DNA of 46,125 nucleotides from assembly GCA_937146725.1 (NCBI GenBank), contig CAKZRU010000170.1, forward strand, positions 1 through 46,125. The letters run 5' to 3'. The position numbers were made by a program, and so were the translations under genes. This stretch comes from an uncultured Myxococcales bacterium. Lineage in GTDB: Bacteria; Myxococcota_A; Bradymonadia; UBA7976; VGTA01. This document shows, one piece after another, positions 15,259-24,407 of the stretch. Numbering within the stretch: the first letter of the stretch is position 1; each line of letters begins with the position of its first letter. The notes under the pieces are model-generated. The model saw only the letters and a program-made list of their open reading frames with translations. It did no database searches and had not been told where the DNA came from.

Positions 15259-17415
15259 ATGGATTTATTGGGGACTACACTCAATCAACGCTTTCGCCTT
15301 GATATGGAAATTGGTCGAGGTGGGTTTGGCGTTGTTTATCGAGCGAGCGACTTACATTTAGGTAGAGAGGTCGCTGTTAAGGTTCTCTTTTCTCAGTTAG
15401 CCTCTGAGGATAGTGTGCAACGCTTTTTACGAGAAGCACAGGTAAGCTCACAACTTCAAGATCAGCATATTATTACGACCTTTGACTTTGGGATTTATGA
15501 GGGAGGGGTCATCTATATTGTGACCGAACTGCTCAAAGGTCTTCCTCTCGATGCCCTTTTTGCCAAGATGAAGATTTCTTTGGCCCAAATCTGCAATATT
15601 ATGGCTCAGGTCGCTCAAGGTTTAGCAAGTGCTCATCATTTAGGTGTGATCCATCGCGATATTAAGCCGGCCAATCTTTTTATTGAATGGCGAAATCAGC
15701 CTTTAGCGAAGGTCATTGACTTTGGGATTGCTAAGGCCTTGCAAACAACACAAGCGGGAGATGAAGATCAGCTTCAGACCAAAACCAAGGCTTTGTTTGG
15801 TACACCACACTATATGTCTCCAGAGCAGGTCAGATCTACCAAGAATGTAGGCTTTGCCAGCGATGTGTACAGCCTAGGTGTTGTTTTTTATGAGTTAGTG
15901 ATGGGTGAGTTTCCATTTAATGATGAAGAAGCCATTCAAATCATGATTAAGCATCTGCAAGAACCATTACCTACGTTGCCAAGTGAAGCTCCGGCGAGGC
16001 ATACCGGTATTGATACCGCGCTTTGGCAAAGAGTCACTGCCTTAATCCAAGCGATGCTTAAGAAAACTGAAGCAAAGCGTTTGAGTGATTGGTCGGTCAT
16101 TATACGAGAGTTTAATGATCTTCGCGATGCCTTGAAATATAAGCAACCTGAAGCCTATCAGTTTGAGCTTGCCCAAATCGAAAGTTTAATCTTAGGAAAA
16201 GCGATCAGCTACAGTAATAAAAGCAATAGCCTTTCTTTGCCCAAGCTAGATACGAATGCCGGTATTCTGAGTTCAAAGTCCACCTCAGCCGGTGCGCCAA
16301 GAATTAGCTCGGCGATCTCATCACCGGAACAAGCACAAGCTTTAGGAGATACCTTAGATTCTTCTGAGTCTTTACAGGCACCAATCATTGAACATGAGTC
16401 TGCAAACTTAAATGTGGCAGATCAAACTTTAGATTGGGAACATTCATCAAGTAATGAGCCCGAATTTCCGGTGACTAATTCTCAACCCTCTCAACCCTCT
16501 CAACCCTCTCAACGCCCAGTATCTAGCTCAACCGATCAAACTCTTGGCACCATTGTGCATGCTTTGACTCCTATTCAGCAAGAACCAATCGCCTTAAGCA
16601 AAGAAACGATTACTCCTATTCCGGATGAGTTAAAACAAAGTGGACAAGAAATTGCAATCGTTGCCAGTCAAATGCAAGCTGACTTTGCACCAAAGCAAGG
16701 TTTTGATGACATTGTAAGTAACCCAGAAGCACGACCTTATCCTACAATGTTTCCGGAAGGTTTTGCTGACGATGAAGAATCGGTAACCCCAAGCACATCT
16801 AACAAGCAACCAGTAGGTAATGCATTGATCTTTGTGTTCGTTGGGGTAGCATTAATGGGTGGGCTGTGGTTTTTCTTAGGTCAAGCCGAGCAAACACAAC
16901 AAAAACAACCACAAAAAGCGGCGATTCAGAATGCCCCAGCTAAAGACCTCGCTGTGATTCAAGATACTGCACTTGTCAATGAACAGCTTGTGGCTAAAGC
17001 ACCTAAGAATCTTGCAAAAGCAGAGCAATCTGAACAATTACAACTAGAAAAAACTCAAAAACAAAAAGTTCCAACTCAAAAAACTCAAGAACAAAGCAAG
17101 ACTGAAGCCAAAGAAGTACTCGCAGTGCCTAGTAAGGTAAGAGTATTCTTTAAGTCTCAATCCTCTTATTCGGTAGGTGAGGCCCTAAGAATTAGTACCA
17201 AAGTTTGGGATCAGAATAATCAAAAGCTCAAAGCACCTATCAAGTATCAAGTCAAGTATCAAGTCACACCCAAAAAAGTGGCTCGTGTTAAGGGAAATAA
17301 ACTTTACATTAAAGCCAAGGGACATGCAAAAATTCGAGCTTGTGTGCAGAGCGAAGCGTTACAAGAGCCGAAATGTAGTCCTTATAAAAAGATTTATGCG
17401 ATCGATCCGTTTTAA
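15259..17415 (+). CDS. Transmembrane Hanks-type Ser/Thr protein kinase with extracytoplasmic beta domain
   Basis: Eukaryotic-like Ser/Thr kinase, 718 residues. Kinase domain at about residues 12-280: glycine loop IGRGGFGVVY, catalytic lysine in VAVKVL, HRDIKPANL, DFG as VIDFGIAKAL, GTPHYMSPEQ and SDVYSLGVVFYELV. All catalytic residues are present, so activity is expected. A long Ser/Pro/Gln-rich juxtamembrane region includes a PSQPSQPSQ run. One transmembrane helix lies near residues 521-541 (ALIFVFVGVALMGGLWFFLG). A charged linker leads to a C-terminal beta domain (residues 630-718) resembling bacterial Ig-like folds (VRVFFKSQSSYSVGEALRISTKVWD). I start at the ATG following GAGGAG; a TTG six codons upstream lies on that ribosome site. 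The stop overlaps the convergent hrpB stop. Confidence 0.93.
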   Translation: MDLLGTTLNQRFRLDMEIGRGGFGVVYRASDLHLGREVAVKVLFSQLASEDSVQRFLREAQVSSQLQDQHIITTFDFGIYEGGVIYIVTELLKGLPLDALFAKMKISLAQICNIMAQVAQGLASAHHLGVIHRDIKPANLFIEWRNQPLAKVIDFGIAKALQTTQAGDEDQLQTKTKALFGTPHYMSPEQVRSTKNVGFASDVYSLGVVFYELVMGEFPFNDEEAIQIMIKHLQEPLPTLPSEAPARHTGIDTALWQRVTALIQAMLKKTEAKRLSDWSVIIREFNDLRDALKYKQPEAYQFELAQIESLILGKAISYSNKSNSLSLPKLDTNAGILSSKSTSAGAPRISSAISSPEQAQALGDTLDSSESLQAPIIEHESANLNVADQTLDWEHSSSNEPEFPVTNSQPSQPSQPSQRPVSSSTDQTLGTIVHALTPIQQEPIALSKETITPIPDELKQSGQEIAIVASQMQADFAPKQGFDDIVSNPEARPYPTMFPEGFADDEESVTPSTSNKQPVGNALIFVFVGVALMGGLWFFLGQAEQTQQKQPQKAAIQNAPAKDLAVIQDTALVNEQLVAKAPKNLAKAEQSEQLQLEKTQKQKVPTQKTQEQSKTEAKEVLAVPSKVRVFFKSQSSYSVGEALRISTKVWDQNNQKLKAPIKYQVKYQVTPKKVARVKGNKLYIKAKGHAKIRACVQSEALQEPKCSPYKKIYAIDPF

Positions 17416-20006
17416 TGGTGCTTACGTCGCTTAGCTCCTTTTTGAGGTGGGATGGATAAAGGATCTTCAGGCCAAAAATGCTTGGGATAGCGACCACGTA
17501 AGTCCTTGCGAACATCTTGATAACTATGCGTCCAAAAAGCAGGTAAATCAGAGGTGATTTGAGTCACTCGGCGATTTGGAGCGAGCAGTTTCAATTGTAG
17601 AGGGATTTTATATTTAGGATGTTGCTTTCCCAAAAATGGATGTGTTGTTTCTCCAAAGAAAGCTTGTAAAAAAGCACTGATGGCAGGCTGAGCTTGGTTA
17701 TAATCAATCTTCACTTTTTGTTCGGTAGGTAATTGATAGGTATCCGGTGCATATTGCTCAAGAGCTTCCACCCATCTTTGATCGCTTAAACCTTTGAGTA
17801 GGGGTAAAAGCTTTTTGGGTATGTTGGCTTGATTAATATGAGTGAGTTCAGCAAAGAGATAACTCGCCAGCTGCTGAACTAAAGCGGGCGGAGAGTTTTG
17901 CTGACCAGTTTCCCATACCGGACATTCAAGACCAAACTCTTGTTCCAAGTTTTGACAAAGCAATTCTTGGCTTGAAAGCCACCTAAGTCTTTCTAGCCAT
18001 CTTTGGGCTTCCGGCTCTAATTCAACCCATTGCCAAAGATTTTGACTGATCATTTCCTGAAATAAAAGTTGTGCTTCTATTGATGATTTGGGAGCCGGAT
18101 ATTGCTTGTTCCATAGCTTGAGTGCACCGAGTTTGGCCTGTGCCTTAATAAAGACGCCACAGCGCTCCTCATCAAAGATAAGAGTTTCGCTTTCTATGGG
18201 AGTCAGCCATTCTTCTTTGATGCTTAAAGCCAATTCTACAACCGGCTGACCTTGTAGGTTGAGTCGAGCTTTTAATGCAACAATATAGCTAGAGAACTCT
18301 TGGCATTGTTCTCGGTTGATTTGAGCTTCACCACCACCGGATAAATGATATACTAATTGCCAATCATCTTGGCTTCTTTGGCGAAGCTTCCCCAAGCGCC
18401 TTGTACTCGCTTGAGCAAAGGCATAAGCCACCTTATCTTTTAAACTTTTAAGCACAGGTCGCTGAAAGTGATGAATACTGTGAGCTTCTCGCTGTGCATA
18501 CTGCTTCAGCTGTTGTATCGTTAAATTAAACTCTCTATCAGAAAAGGTATCAAAGGGTAAGGTAGAGTCATAGCGTACCCAAGGATCAAGTTTTTGATGA
18601 TGAGGCAGGGTATCAGCCCAGGGATCGCGAGGCAGATCGGCTACCGCACACATAAAGGCAACTTCGTCAAGGCAGTCTAAAGCTAAGCCCCATAATAAAG
18701 CAAGACCCTGCCTTGGATGTATAGGTAGACGAGCTAGACTTTCTCCTAAAGGCGTTAAATGATGACTGCTTGAGTCTAGGGCACCAAGTTCAATCAATTC
18801 TTCCACTGCCGAATTAATATTGTCCTGTGGTGGCATTTCAAACCATTCAAAAGAACGCCAATCTCCCGTCCAAGAAGCCACTTTAAGAATCGCCTCCACA
18901 AGATCGCTGTAACTCACCTCGGCATCGCTTTTATGTGAACGTTGTTCATGTTCATGTTTTGGCCACAAGCGAAGACAATGCCCCGCTTGAGTTCTACCGG
19001 CTCGGCCCGCCCTTTGACTTGCTGAATCTTGAGCAATATCCAACGTTAATAAGCGGGTCAGTCCAGTTTTACGATCTTGTCGAGCACTGCGATATAAACC
19101 GCTATCAATCACATGAGTAATGCCTTCAATCGTCAGAGAAGTTTCAGCTATATTTGTGCTTAAAATGATTCTTTTTTGTTTTGTACTTTGTAGAACTCGC
19201 TTTTGTTGCTTTAGGCTTAAAGCCCCATAAAGTACATCCACTTGATAAGCGGGCTGAGTTTTTAAGAGTCCTTGCTTAACATATTCAATTTCACGTTTAC
19301 CGGGCAAAAAGACTAAGCAATGACCTACACTTTGCTGATCGCTCTGCTCATCTTCATTAGTGGTCGATGACTTTAGCCAAAAAGTTTCGATCGCGTGTTT
19401 AATTGCTTCAGCTAAATGAATTGGCGTTTTTTGAACTTTTTGTTTTACGTAAGACAGTTGTAAAGGATAACTACGACCTTTGGCCTCAATACAAGGCGCC
19501 TTAAAACGAGTGCTCAGAGATTGGGTTTCTAAGGTCGCTGACATAATCATGAGTTTAAGGTCTTCTCTAGCCAAAACTTGTGCTTCTCGAAGCATCATCA
19601 AGGTTAGGTCAGACAATAAACTACGCTCATGAAACTCATCAAGAATCACCAAGCCAACCCCAGACAATTCAGGATCATTTAATAAACGCTGGATAATGAG
19701 ACCTTCGGTGAGTACCTCTATTTTGCTTTGTGGGCTTAACTTTTTCTCATGTCTAACTTGATAGCCTACTTGTTGGCCGATAGGTTCATCCAATAAATGA
19801 GCCAACCACATCGCTACAGACTTAGCCGCAACACGTCTAGGCTGTAGCAATAAGATCCGTCCTTGAATCACTTGCTCTTTGAGAAGCGATAAAGGGACTT
19901 GAGTGGTTTTCCCAGAACCAGGAGGAGCACTCAAGATCAGTAATTCATTTTGTTGGAGAGAGCTAATAATTTGAGGCATAACCTCTTGCACGGGAAACTG
20001 ACTCAA
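17412..20006 (-). CDS. hrpB: ATP-dependent RNA helicase HrpB
   Basis: DEAH-box helicase of the HrpB type, 864 residues, near the usual length. Motifs in order: Walker A SAPPGSGKTTQVPLSLL (near residue 27), RRVAAKSVA, DEFHERSLLSDL (DEFH box), SATLET, LVFLPGKREI, STNIAETSLTIEGI, and QRAGRAGRTQAGHCLRLW. The C-terminal HrpB block is present (HPKYKIPLQLKLLAPNRR, VRKDLRGRYPKHFWPEDPL). Cellular role in bacteria is poorly defined. Start is TTG, supported by AGGAGAG 9 bases upstream; the alternative downstream Met is too close to the P-loop. It overlaps the convergent kinase stop by 4 bases and follows the terC-like gene by 27 bases, possibly co-transcribed. Confidence 0.95.
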   Translation of the reverse strand: MSQFPVQEVMPQIISSLQQNELLILSAPPGSGKTTQVPLSLLKEQVIQGRILLLQPRRVAAKSVAMWLAHLLDEPIGQQVGYQVRHEKKLSPQSKIEVLTEGLIIQRLLNDPELSGVGLVILDEFHERSLLSDLTLMMLREAQVLAREDLKLMIMSATLETQSLSTRFKAPCIEAKGRSYPLQLSYVKQKVQKTPIHLAEAIKHAIETFWLKSSTTNEDEQSDQQSVGHCLVFLPGKREIEYVKQGLLKTQPAYQVDVLYGALSLKQQKRVLQSTKQKRIILSTNIAETSLTIEGITHVIDSGLYRSARQDRKTGLTRLLTLDIAQDSASQRAGRAGRTQAGHCLRLWPKHEHEQRSHKSDAEVSYSDLVEAILKVASWTGDWRSFEWFEMPPQDNINSAVEELIELGALDSSSHHLTPLGESLARLPIHPRQGLALLWGLALDCLDEVAFMCAVADLPRDPWADTLPHHQKLDPWVRYDSTLPFDTFSDREFNLTIQQLKQYAQREAHSIHHFQRPVLKSLKDKVAYAFAQASTRRLGKLRQRSQDDWQLVYHLSGGGEAQINREQCQEFSSYIVALKARLNLQGQPVVELALSIKEEWLTPIESETLIFDEERCGVFIKAQAKLGALKLWNKQYPAPKSSIEAQLLFQEMISQNLWQWVELEPEAQRWLERLRWLSSQELLCQNLEQEFGLECPVWETGQQNSPPALVQQLASYLFAELTHINQANIPKKLLPLLKGLSDQRWVEALEQYAPDTYQLPTEQKVKIDYNQAQPAISAFLQAFFGETTHPFLGKQHPKYKIPLQLKLLAPNRRVTQITSDLPAFWTHSYQDVRKDLRGRYPKHFWPEDPLSIPPQKGAKRRKHH

Positions 20007-20033
20007 GCGCTTAAACTCTCCTATAAATGATTC

Positions 20034-21302
20034 TTAGCCCTCGCTCTGATCAGCAAGGTCTGCATCAGTAGCATTCAGCTCGGTCAGCAGTTCTTCTTTA
20101 AGTTCAGCTTTGATTTCAGCCTTCATCGCAGACCAATCTATATTTGAGCTAGAGCTAATGGCTGAATCACTGTCACCATCTTCAGCGTCATCATCACCGT
20201 CTTCATCAGACTCAGGCCAAATAAAGGAAGCGATGACACCACAAGAAATCATTCCTAAAACAATGTATAAACTTACATTGTGATCGAGTAGGTCAATCTC
20301 AAAGCCCTTGGCGGCGGTGAGGAACATCTTGAGTGAGATGAAAACAAGAACCCAAAGAACAGCTTTTTCTAAGTGAACAAGATACTTGGTCAAAGCCACC
20401 AATACAAAGTATAGCGAGCGTAAGCCCAAGATCGCAAAAATCATTGCAGAATAAACAAGAAGTGGTTCACGAGTGACCGCAATCACAGCCGGCACTGAGT
20501 CAAAGGCAAACATAACGTCAGAACCTTCGATCACTAACAGGCAAACCATAGCAGGTGTCATCAGTCGTTTTACACCCTTGGCAAGAGTGAAATCAGATTT
20601 CTCTTTCTTGGCCTCAGCCTCAGCTTCACTTCCAGAAATCAAGAAGCGATTTCCTACAAGACCAGGGAAAATCGGATAGACTTTATTGAACATTTTCACC
20701 AAGAACATGCTCTCATAATCGGGCTCTTCATCTTCATCATCTTCGGCAGATAGCATTTGATAGGCAGCATATCCAATGGCAAGACCAAAGACGAGCTCTG
20801 CCCAAGGTCCCATAACTTCAAGCATCGCACTACCAATACCAACAAAGATGGCACGGAAGATGATTGCGCCCAGAATACCGTAGTATAAGATCTTGTGTTG
20901 GAGAACATCTTTGATATCAAAGAACTTAAAGACCGCAATGAAAACGATCAAGTTATCAACAGATAATACCTTTTCTAAAACATATCCGGTCAAAAATAGG
21001 TTTGCAAAAGCTTCTGATTGCTCAGCGCTTAAAACCTCTCCGGAACCAGTAGCATGCATACCCCAACGTAACCAAGCATAAAAACCGAGTGACAGAGCGA
21101 TCCAAAAAATAGACCAACCGGTCGCATTGGATAGTGAGATTTCAGTGGATGATTTATGTTGGACTAAATCAATGATCAAAGAGATGATAAAGGCTGCGAC
21201 AAAGATCATTACTGTGACTGTAGGGAATCCTAGAGCCGGAAGATTTTGCATAACTTCCGATGTGGCTTCAGCAGCCGTTGGATTCAACAAAAGATGAAAC
21301 AT
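20034..21302 (-). CDS. TerC family integral membrane protein with acidic C-terminal tail
   Basis: TerC/Alx-type membrane protein, 422 residues, with about eight hydrophobic segments. Signature blocks carrying membrane acidic residues are present: EKVLSVDNLIVFIAVFKFF and SDVMFAFDSVPAVIAVTREPLL. The family is linked to manganese export, metal loading of secreted enzymes and tellurium resistance; which applies here is unknown. The last 70 residues are cytoplasmic-looking and acidic (DEDGDDDAEDGDSDS) followed by a Lys/Glu helix, longer than in typical TerC. GGAGA precedes the ATG. A TATAAT lies about 73 bases upstream. No yybP-ykoY manganese riboswitch, often found before this family, is visible in the leader. 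Confidence 0.92.
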   Translation of the reverse strand: MFHLLLNPTAAEATSEVMQNLPALGFPTVTVMIFVAAFIISLIIDLVQHKSSTEISLSNATGWSIFWIALSLGFYAWLRWGMHATGSGEVLSAEQSEAFANLFLTGYVLEKVLSVDNLIVFIAVFKFFDIKDVLQHKILYYGILGAIIFRAIFVGIGSAMLEVMGPWAELVFGLAIGYAAYQMLSAEDDEDEEPDYESMFLVKMFNKVYPIFPGLVGNRFLISGSEAEAEAKKEKSDFTLAKGVKRLMTPAMVCLLVIEGSDVMFAFDSVPAVIAVTREPLLVYSAMIFAILGLRSLYFVLVALTKYLVHLEKAVLWVLVFISLKMFLTAAKGFEIDLLDHNVSLYIVLGMISCGVIASFIWPESDEDGDDDAEDGDSDSAISSSSNIDWSAMKAEIKAELKEELLTELNATDADLADQSEG

Positions 21303-21374
21303 TAAGGTCTCCTCTGTATTTAAGAGTTTGAGTATTTAAATAAAAGTAATTAAAGGCTTCTTGAGATAACCTTG

Positions 21375-21380
21375 ATTATA
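21375..21380 (-). promoter_or_regulatory. Possible -10 element for the terC-like gene
   Basis: The minus strand reads TATAAT, about 73 bases before the ATG at 21302. A TTGACA lies only 5 bases upstream of it, too close to be its -35, and no good hexamer sits at 16-18 bases. Weak evidence. Confidence 0.3.
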
Positions 21381-21470
21381 AGACTTGTCAACCAATGCAA
21401 TCTAATCAGATTCGGAAACTTTGTGATAAATAAGCTTATTGAATCTTAGGCTTAGTTTTAGTCGTATAAC

Positions 21471-22499
21471 CTAGCGCCAAACTTTAAGAATTTGACCAGG
21501 TCTAATGATGGTAGACTCTGTGATCCCATTCCATTTGAGCAAATCTCTGAGTCTAACTTGATTGAATTGGGCAATGGCACCGAGTGTTTGACCCGGCTGA
21601 ACAACATACTCAAAAAATCCTGTACGATTTTGTAGGTATTTTAAATGAAACTCATCAGCTTCTTTAAGATTAAACTTACGCCATTCTAGCGATCGTGCTT
21701 GCTTAAGTCTTATGTGTAAGTGGTGGTAGTGGTTTTTAATATGAACCGTCAAAGCACCGGCGCGCCTGCCTTTACGGGGATAGGATAGGTACTTACCAAG
21801 TTCAGTTTTACTCATATTTAACTGATTAAGGCCATAATCATAAAGTGCTTTTTGCAGTCGATGGTCCATAAAAATGACTTCTGCTAAGTCATAATACTGA
21901 ACTAGTTTCAAAAACGTCCACATACGAGGCAAGTCTAACTTTGAAGCATGAACAAAGCGCTTTTCATGGTCGTTGGGGGGTACGGATTTTAAGTAATAAC
22001 GTAGGTCTACATCTCCGCCATGTTGATGTGTTCGATGAGGTTTAAAACGTCCACCGCTTTCTTGGGCAATATCCAATACCATTAGATCAGCTCCATCCGG
22101 ATGTGCTCGGCGGACTAAGGCATTAATCGCATATAAAGTAAGCGCAACCTCATAGCTTGTATAGCTATCTTCAGGCTCCATAACCCACAGGCCAAAAGCG
22201 GTTTGCATCTTGTGGCCAAAAAGCAAGCGACCCTTATTTGACTGACCAATACTTAGAGGAGGATGCAGGCTGTACCACGGCTCTAAGTGAGACTGTTCGG
22301 CTAAAAAATCTAAAAGGTTCATCAGATCAGTCAGCCAAGTGAGTTCAGTACCAAGAGGAAGAAATAAGCGCTCTGGTGTTGAGGCTTGGGCACTAGAGAC
22401 TGGAGACTTGTTGGTGAGTACAGAACTATGAAATACAGTACTTAAACTAACCAACAAGATGATGAGGCCTTTGTAGAGTGGCTTCCTTCTCTGAGTCAT
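21471..22499 (-). CDS. MepA-like (M74) murein endopeptidase with C-terminal LysM
   Basis: Probable periplasmic peptidoglycan hydrolase, 342 residues. Signal peptide at residues 1-38. The central domain resembles penicillin-insensitive murein endopeptidase MepA: LSIGQSNKGRLLFGHKM, then the zinc region LDIAQESGGRFKPHRTHQHGGDVDLRYY (H...HQHGGDVD) and a second His cluster IKNHYHHLHIRL. MepA-type zinc peptidases cleave D-Ala-mDap cross-links. The last 48 residues are a LysM domain (YVVQPGQTLGAIAQFNQVRLRDLLKWNGI...IRPGQILKV), absent from E. coli MepA, which should hold the enzyme on the wall glycan. GGGAG supports the ATG. It lies downstream of pckA by 167 bases, probably a separate unit. Confidence 0.88.
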   Translation of the reverse strand: MTQRRKPLYKGLIILLVSLSTVFHSSVLTNKSPVSSAQASTPERLFLPLGTELTWLTDLMNLLDFLAEQSHLEPWYSLHPPLSIGQSNKGRLLFGHKMQTAFGLWVMEPEDSYTSYEVALTLYAINALVRRAHPDGADLMVLDIAQESGGRFKPHRTHQHGGDVDLRYYLKSVPPNDHEKRFVHASKLDLPRMWTFLKLVQYYDLAEVIFMDHRLQKALYDYGLNQLNMSKTELGKYLSYPRKGRRAGALTVHIKNHYHHLHIRLKQARSLEWRKFNLKEADEFHLKYLQNRTGFFEYVVQPGQTLGAIAQFNQVRLRDLLKWNGITESTIIRPGQILKVWR

Positions 22500-22666
22500 C
22501 CGTCTTCATCTCCCTTACTCATGATTTAAGGCCTAAAAGATACAGATAATCTTAAGGCTTTATTGTGCTCTTTGTAGCTTACTTATTTATAAGATTCAAG
22601 GTTAAGACTTTGTAGAACTTATACCCTTAGCATATCCGATTATTGGACAAGAGAACGATACACCGA

Positions 22667-24292
22667 CTAACTTAGGTGTGGACCTTCTTTGACCAAGTGC
22701 TCTATTTCTTGACCATATTGGATAAAGTTTTGTTGAAAGCGGGTCGCAAGAACTTCGGCCTGAGCCTTGTATTCTGCATGAGAAGGCCAAGCGGCTACCG
22801 GATCAAGCGTAATGCCTTCTACTTGATCAATGCTTTCAGGATATTGTACGCCAAAGGTAGGATCTACCTTCATTTCAAGCTGATCTAGATCACCTCGTAA
22901 AATAGCATGAATCATAGCTCGTGTACCTTTGAGAGCAATGCGTTTTGCACCACTGGCAGCAGTTGCTCCTGACCAACCGGTGTTCACCAAGTAGACTTTT
23001 GCACCATGATCACTAATTTTTTGACGCAACAATTCTGCATATTTCAGTGGATGTAAGGGTAAAAATGGGCCACCAAAGCAAGGAGAGAAGGTTGCTTGAG
23101 GCTCCACAACGCCTCGTTCCGTACCGGCAACCTTAGCGGTGTATCCACTAATAAAATGATACATCGCTTGCTCAGGAGTTAGACGGCTGACTGGAGGTAA
23201 AACACCAAAAGCATCACAGGTTAGAAAAATCACATGGGTCGGGTGACCCGCCATGCTCTTTTTTCCATGAGCAGCGAGTGAATTGGGAATAAAATGGATG
23301 GGATAAGAAACGCGAGTATTTTGGGTCTTACTTGTATCACTGTAGTCAACTTGATGGCTATGCTCGTCAAAAACGACATTTTCTAACTGAGCGCCAAAGC
23401 GAATCGCTTCATAGATTTGAGGTTCATCTTGGGCGCTTAAATTGATGACTTTGGCATAGCAACCGCCTTCAATATTAAAGATACCATCATCGCTCCAACC
23501 ATGCTCGTCATCACCTACAAGTGGACGGAGTGGATCGGTTGATAAAGTTGTTTTACCTGTGCCACTGAGTCCAAAAAACAATGCACTTTCACCACTTTGT
23601 GGATCGATATTACATGAGCAGTGCATGGATAAAACACCATTTAATGGAAGCTGATAATTGAGAACGGAGAAAATCCCTTTTTTCATTTCTCCACCGTATT
23701 CAGTACCGCCAATAATGGCCAAACCTTTGCCTAGATGAAATGAAACAAATACATCAGAATTCATCCCATGCTTTTGATAGTTGGGATTGTGTACATCAGA
23801 GGCATTGATAATGGTGAAATCAGGCTCAAAATCAATGAGTTCATCAAGTGTAGCACGAATAAACATATTGTGTACAAAGTGGGCTTGCCATGCTTTTTTA
23901 GCGATAATTCTTACTTTGAGACGATATTTTGGATCCGCACCAGCAAAACCTTCAAAGATATAAGTTGGTGCAGCCGTATTGGCTTCATATTCTTGTTGAA
24001 CTAAGCCAAAAAGCTCATCAAATACCTGTTCTTCGATGGCTTGGTTTACTTCACCCCACCACAGATTATCTTCAGAGGAAGGTTCACGTACAAAGTACTT
24101 ATCCTTAGGAGAACGACCGGTATAGATGCCGGTGTCTACCATCACAGCACCGCTTGGGGTCAAGCGACCGGTACCTTCCGCAAGGTTACTTTCAACTAAC
24201 TTTGGGGCACTTAAGTTATAGCGAAGCTCATGGCCAAGGTTAATCTCAGGAAGATTAAGCCATGTAGCCGGAACAGTGTGGACTGCATTCAT
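22667..24292 (-). CDS. pckA: Phosphoenolpyruvate carboxykinase (ATP)
   Basis: Converts oxaloacetate and ATP to phosphoenolpyruvate, CO2 and ADP: the first committed step of gluconeogenesis, cytoplasmic. Length 541 residues, normal for the ATP-dependent family. Diagnostic blocks: TGIYTGRSPKDKYFV near residue 55, the lysine-containing GGTEYGGEMKKG, the kinase-1a loop GLSGTGKTTLSTD, the metal site DDEHGWSDDGIFNIEGG, and RVSYPIHFIPN. The GTG-type start 8 codons upstream is disfavoured; the ATG at 24292 has AAGG about 7 bases ahead. The leader holds nested inverted repeats that end at the ribosome site, suggesting translational or transcriptional control. Its presence implies growth on amino acids or organic acids. 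Confidence 0.97.
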   Translation of the reverse strand: MNAVHTVPATWLNLPEINLGHELRYNLSAPKLVESNLAEGTGRLTPSGAVMVDTGIYTGRSPKDKYFVREPSSEDNLWWGEVNQAIEEQVFDELFGLVQQEYEANTAAPTYIFEGFAGADPKYRLKVRIIAKKAWQAHFVHNMFIRATLDELIDFEPDFTIINASDVHNPNYQKHGMNSDVFVSFHLGKGLAIIGGTEYGGEMKKGIFSVLNYQLPLNGVLSMHCSCNIDPQSGESALFFGLSGTGKTTLSTDPLRPLVGDDEHGWSDDGIFNIEGGCYAKVINLSAQDEPQIYEAIRFGAQLENVVFDEHSHQVDYSDTSKTQNTRVSYPIHFIPNSLAAHGKKSMAGHPTHVIFLTCDAFGVLPPVSRLTPEQAMYHFISGYTAKVAGTERGVVEPQATFSPCFGGPFLPLHPLKYAELLRQKISDHGAKVYLVNTGWSGATAASGAKRIALKGTRAMIHAILRGDLDQLEMKVDPTFGVQYPESIDQVEGITLDPVAAWPSHAEYKAQAEVLATRFQQNFIQYGQEIEHLVKEGPHLS

Positions 24293-24302
24293 TTTATTAT
24301 CC

Positions 24303-24371
24303 TTAGGGTGAATCACTCAATATGGAGAGTGACTACGTGCATACAAACTGTGGATAGATTACGCACCCTAA
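24303..24371 (-). promoter_or_regulatory. Structured leader of pckA
   Basis: On the minus strand TTAGGGTG (24371-24364) can pair perfectly with CACCCTAA (24310-24303), closing a domain that contains a second hairpin (TCACTC/GAGTGA, 24313-24318 with 24327-24332). The outer stem ends immediately before the GGATAATAA ribosome site of pckA. It matches no riboswitch class I recognise. Confidence 0.45.
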
Positions 24372-24407
24372 CAAAAAGGAATGTAGAGAAAAAGTAAAGT
24401 ATATTAA

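Noticed and set aside
21303..21470. yybP-ykoY manganese riboswitch before the terC-like gene
   Set aside because: I looked for the conserved GGGGAGUA-type core and paired arms in the leader and did not find them.
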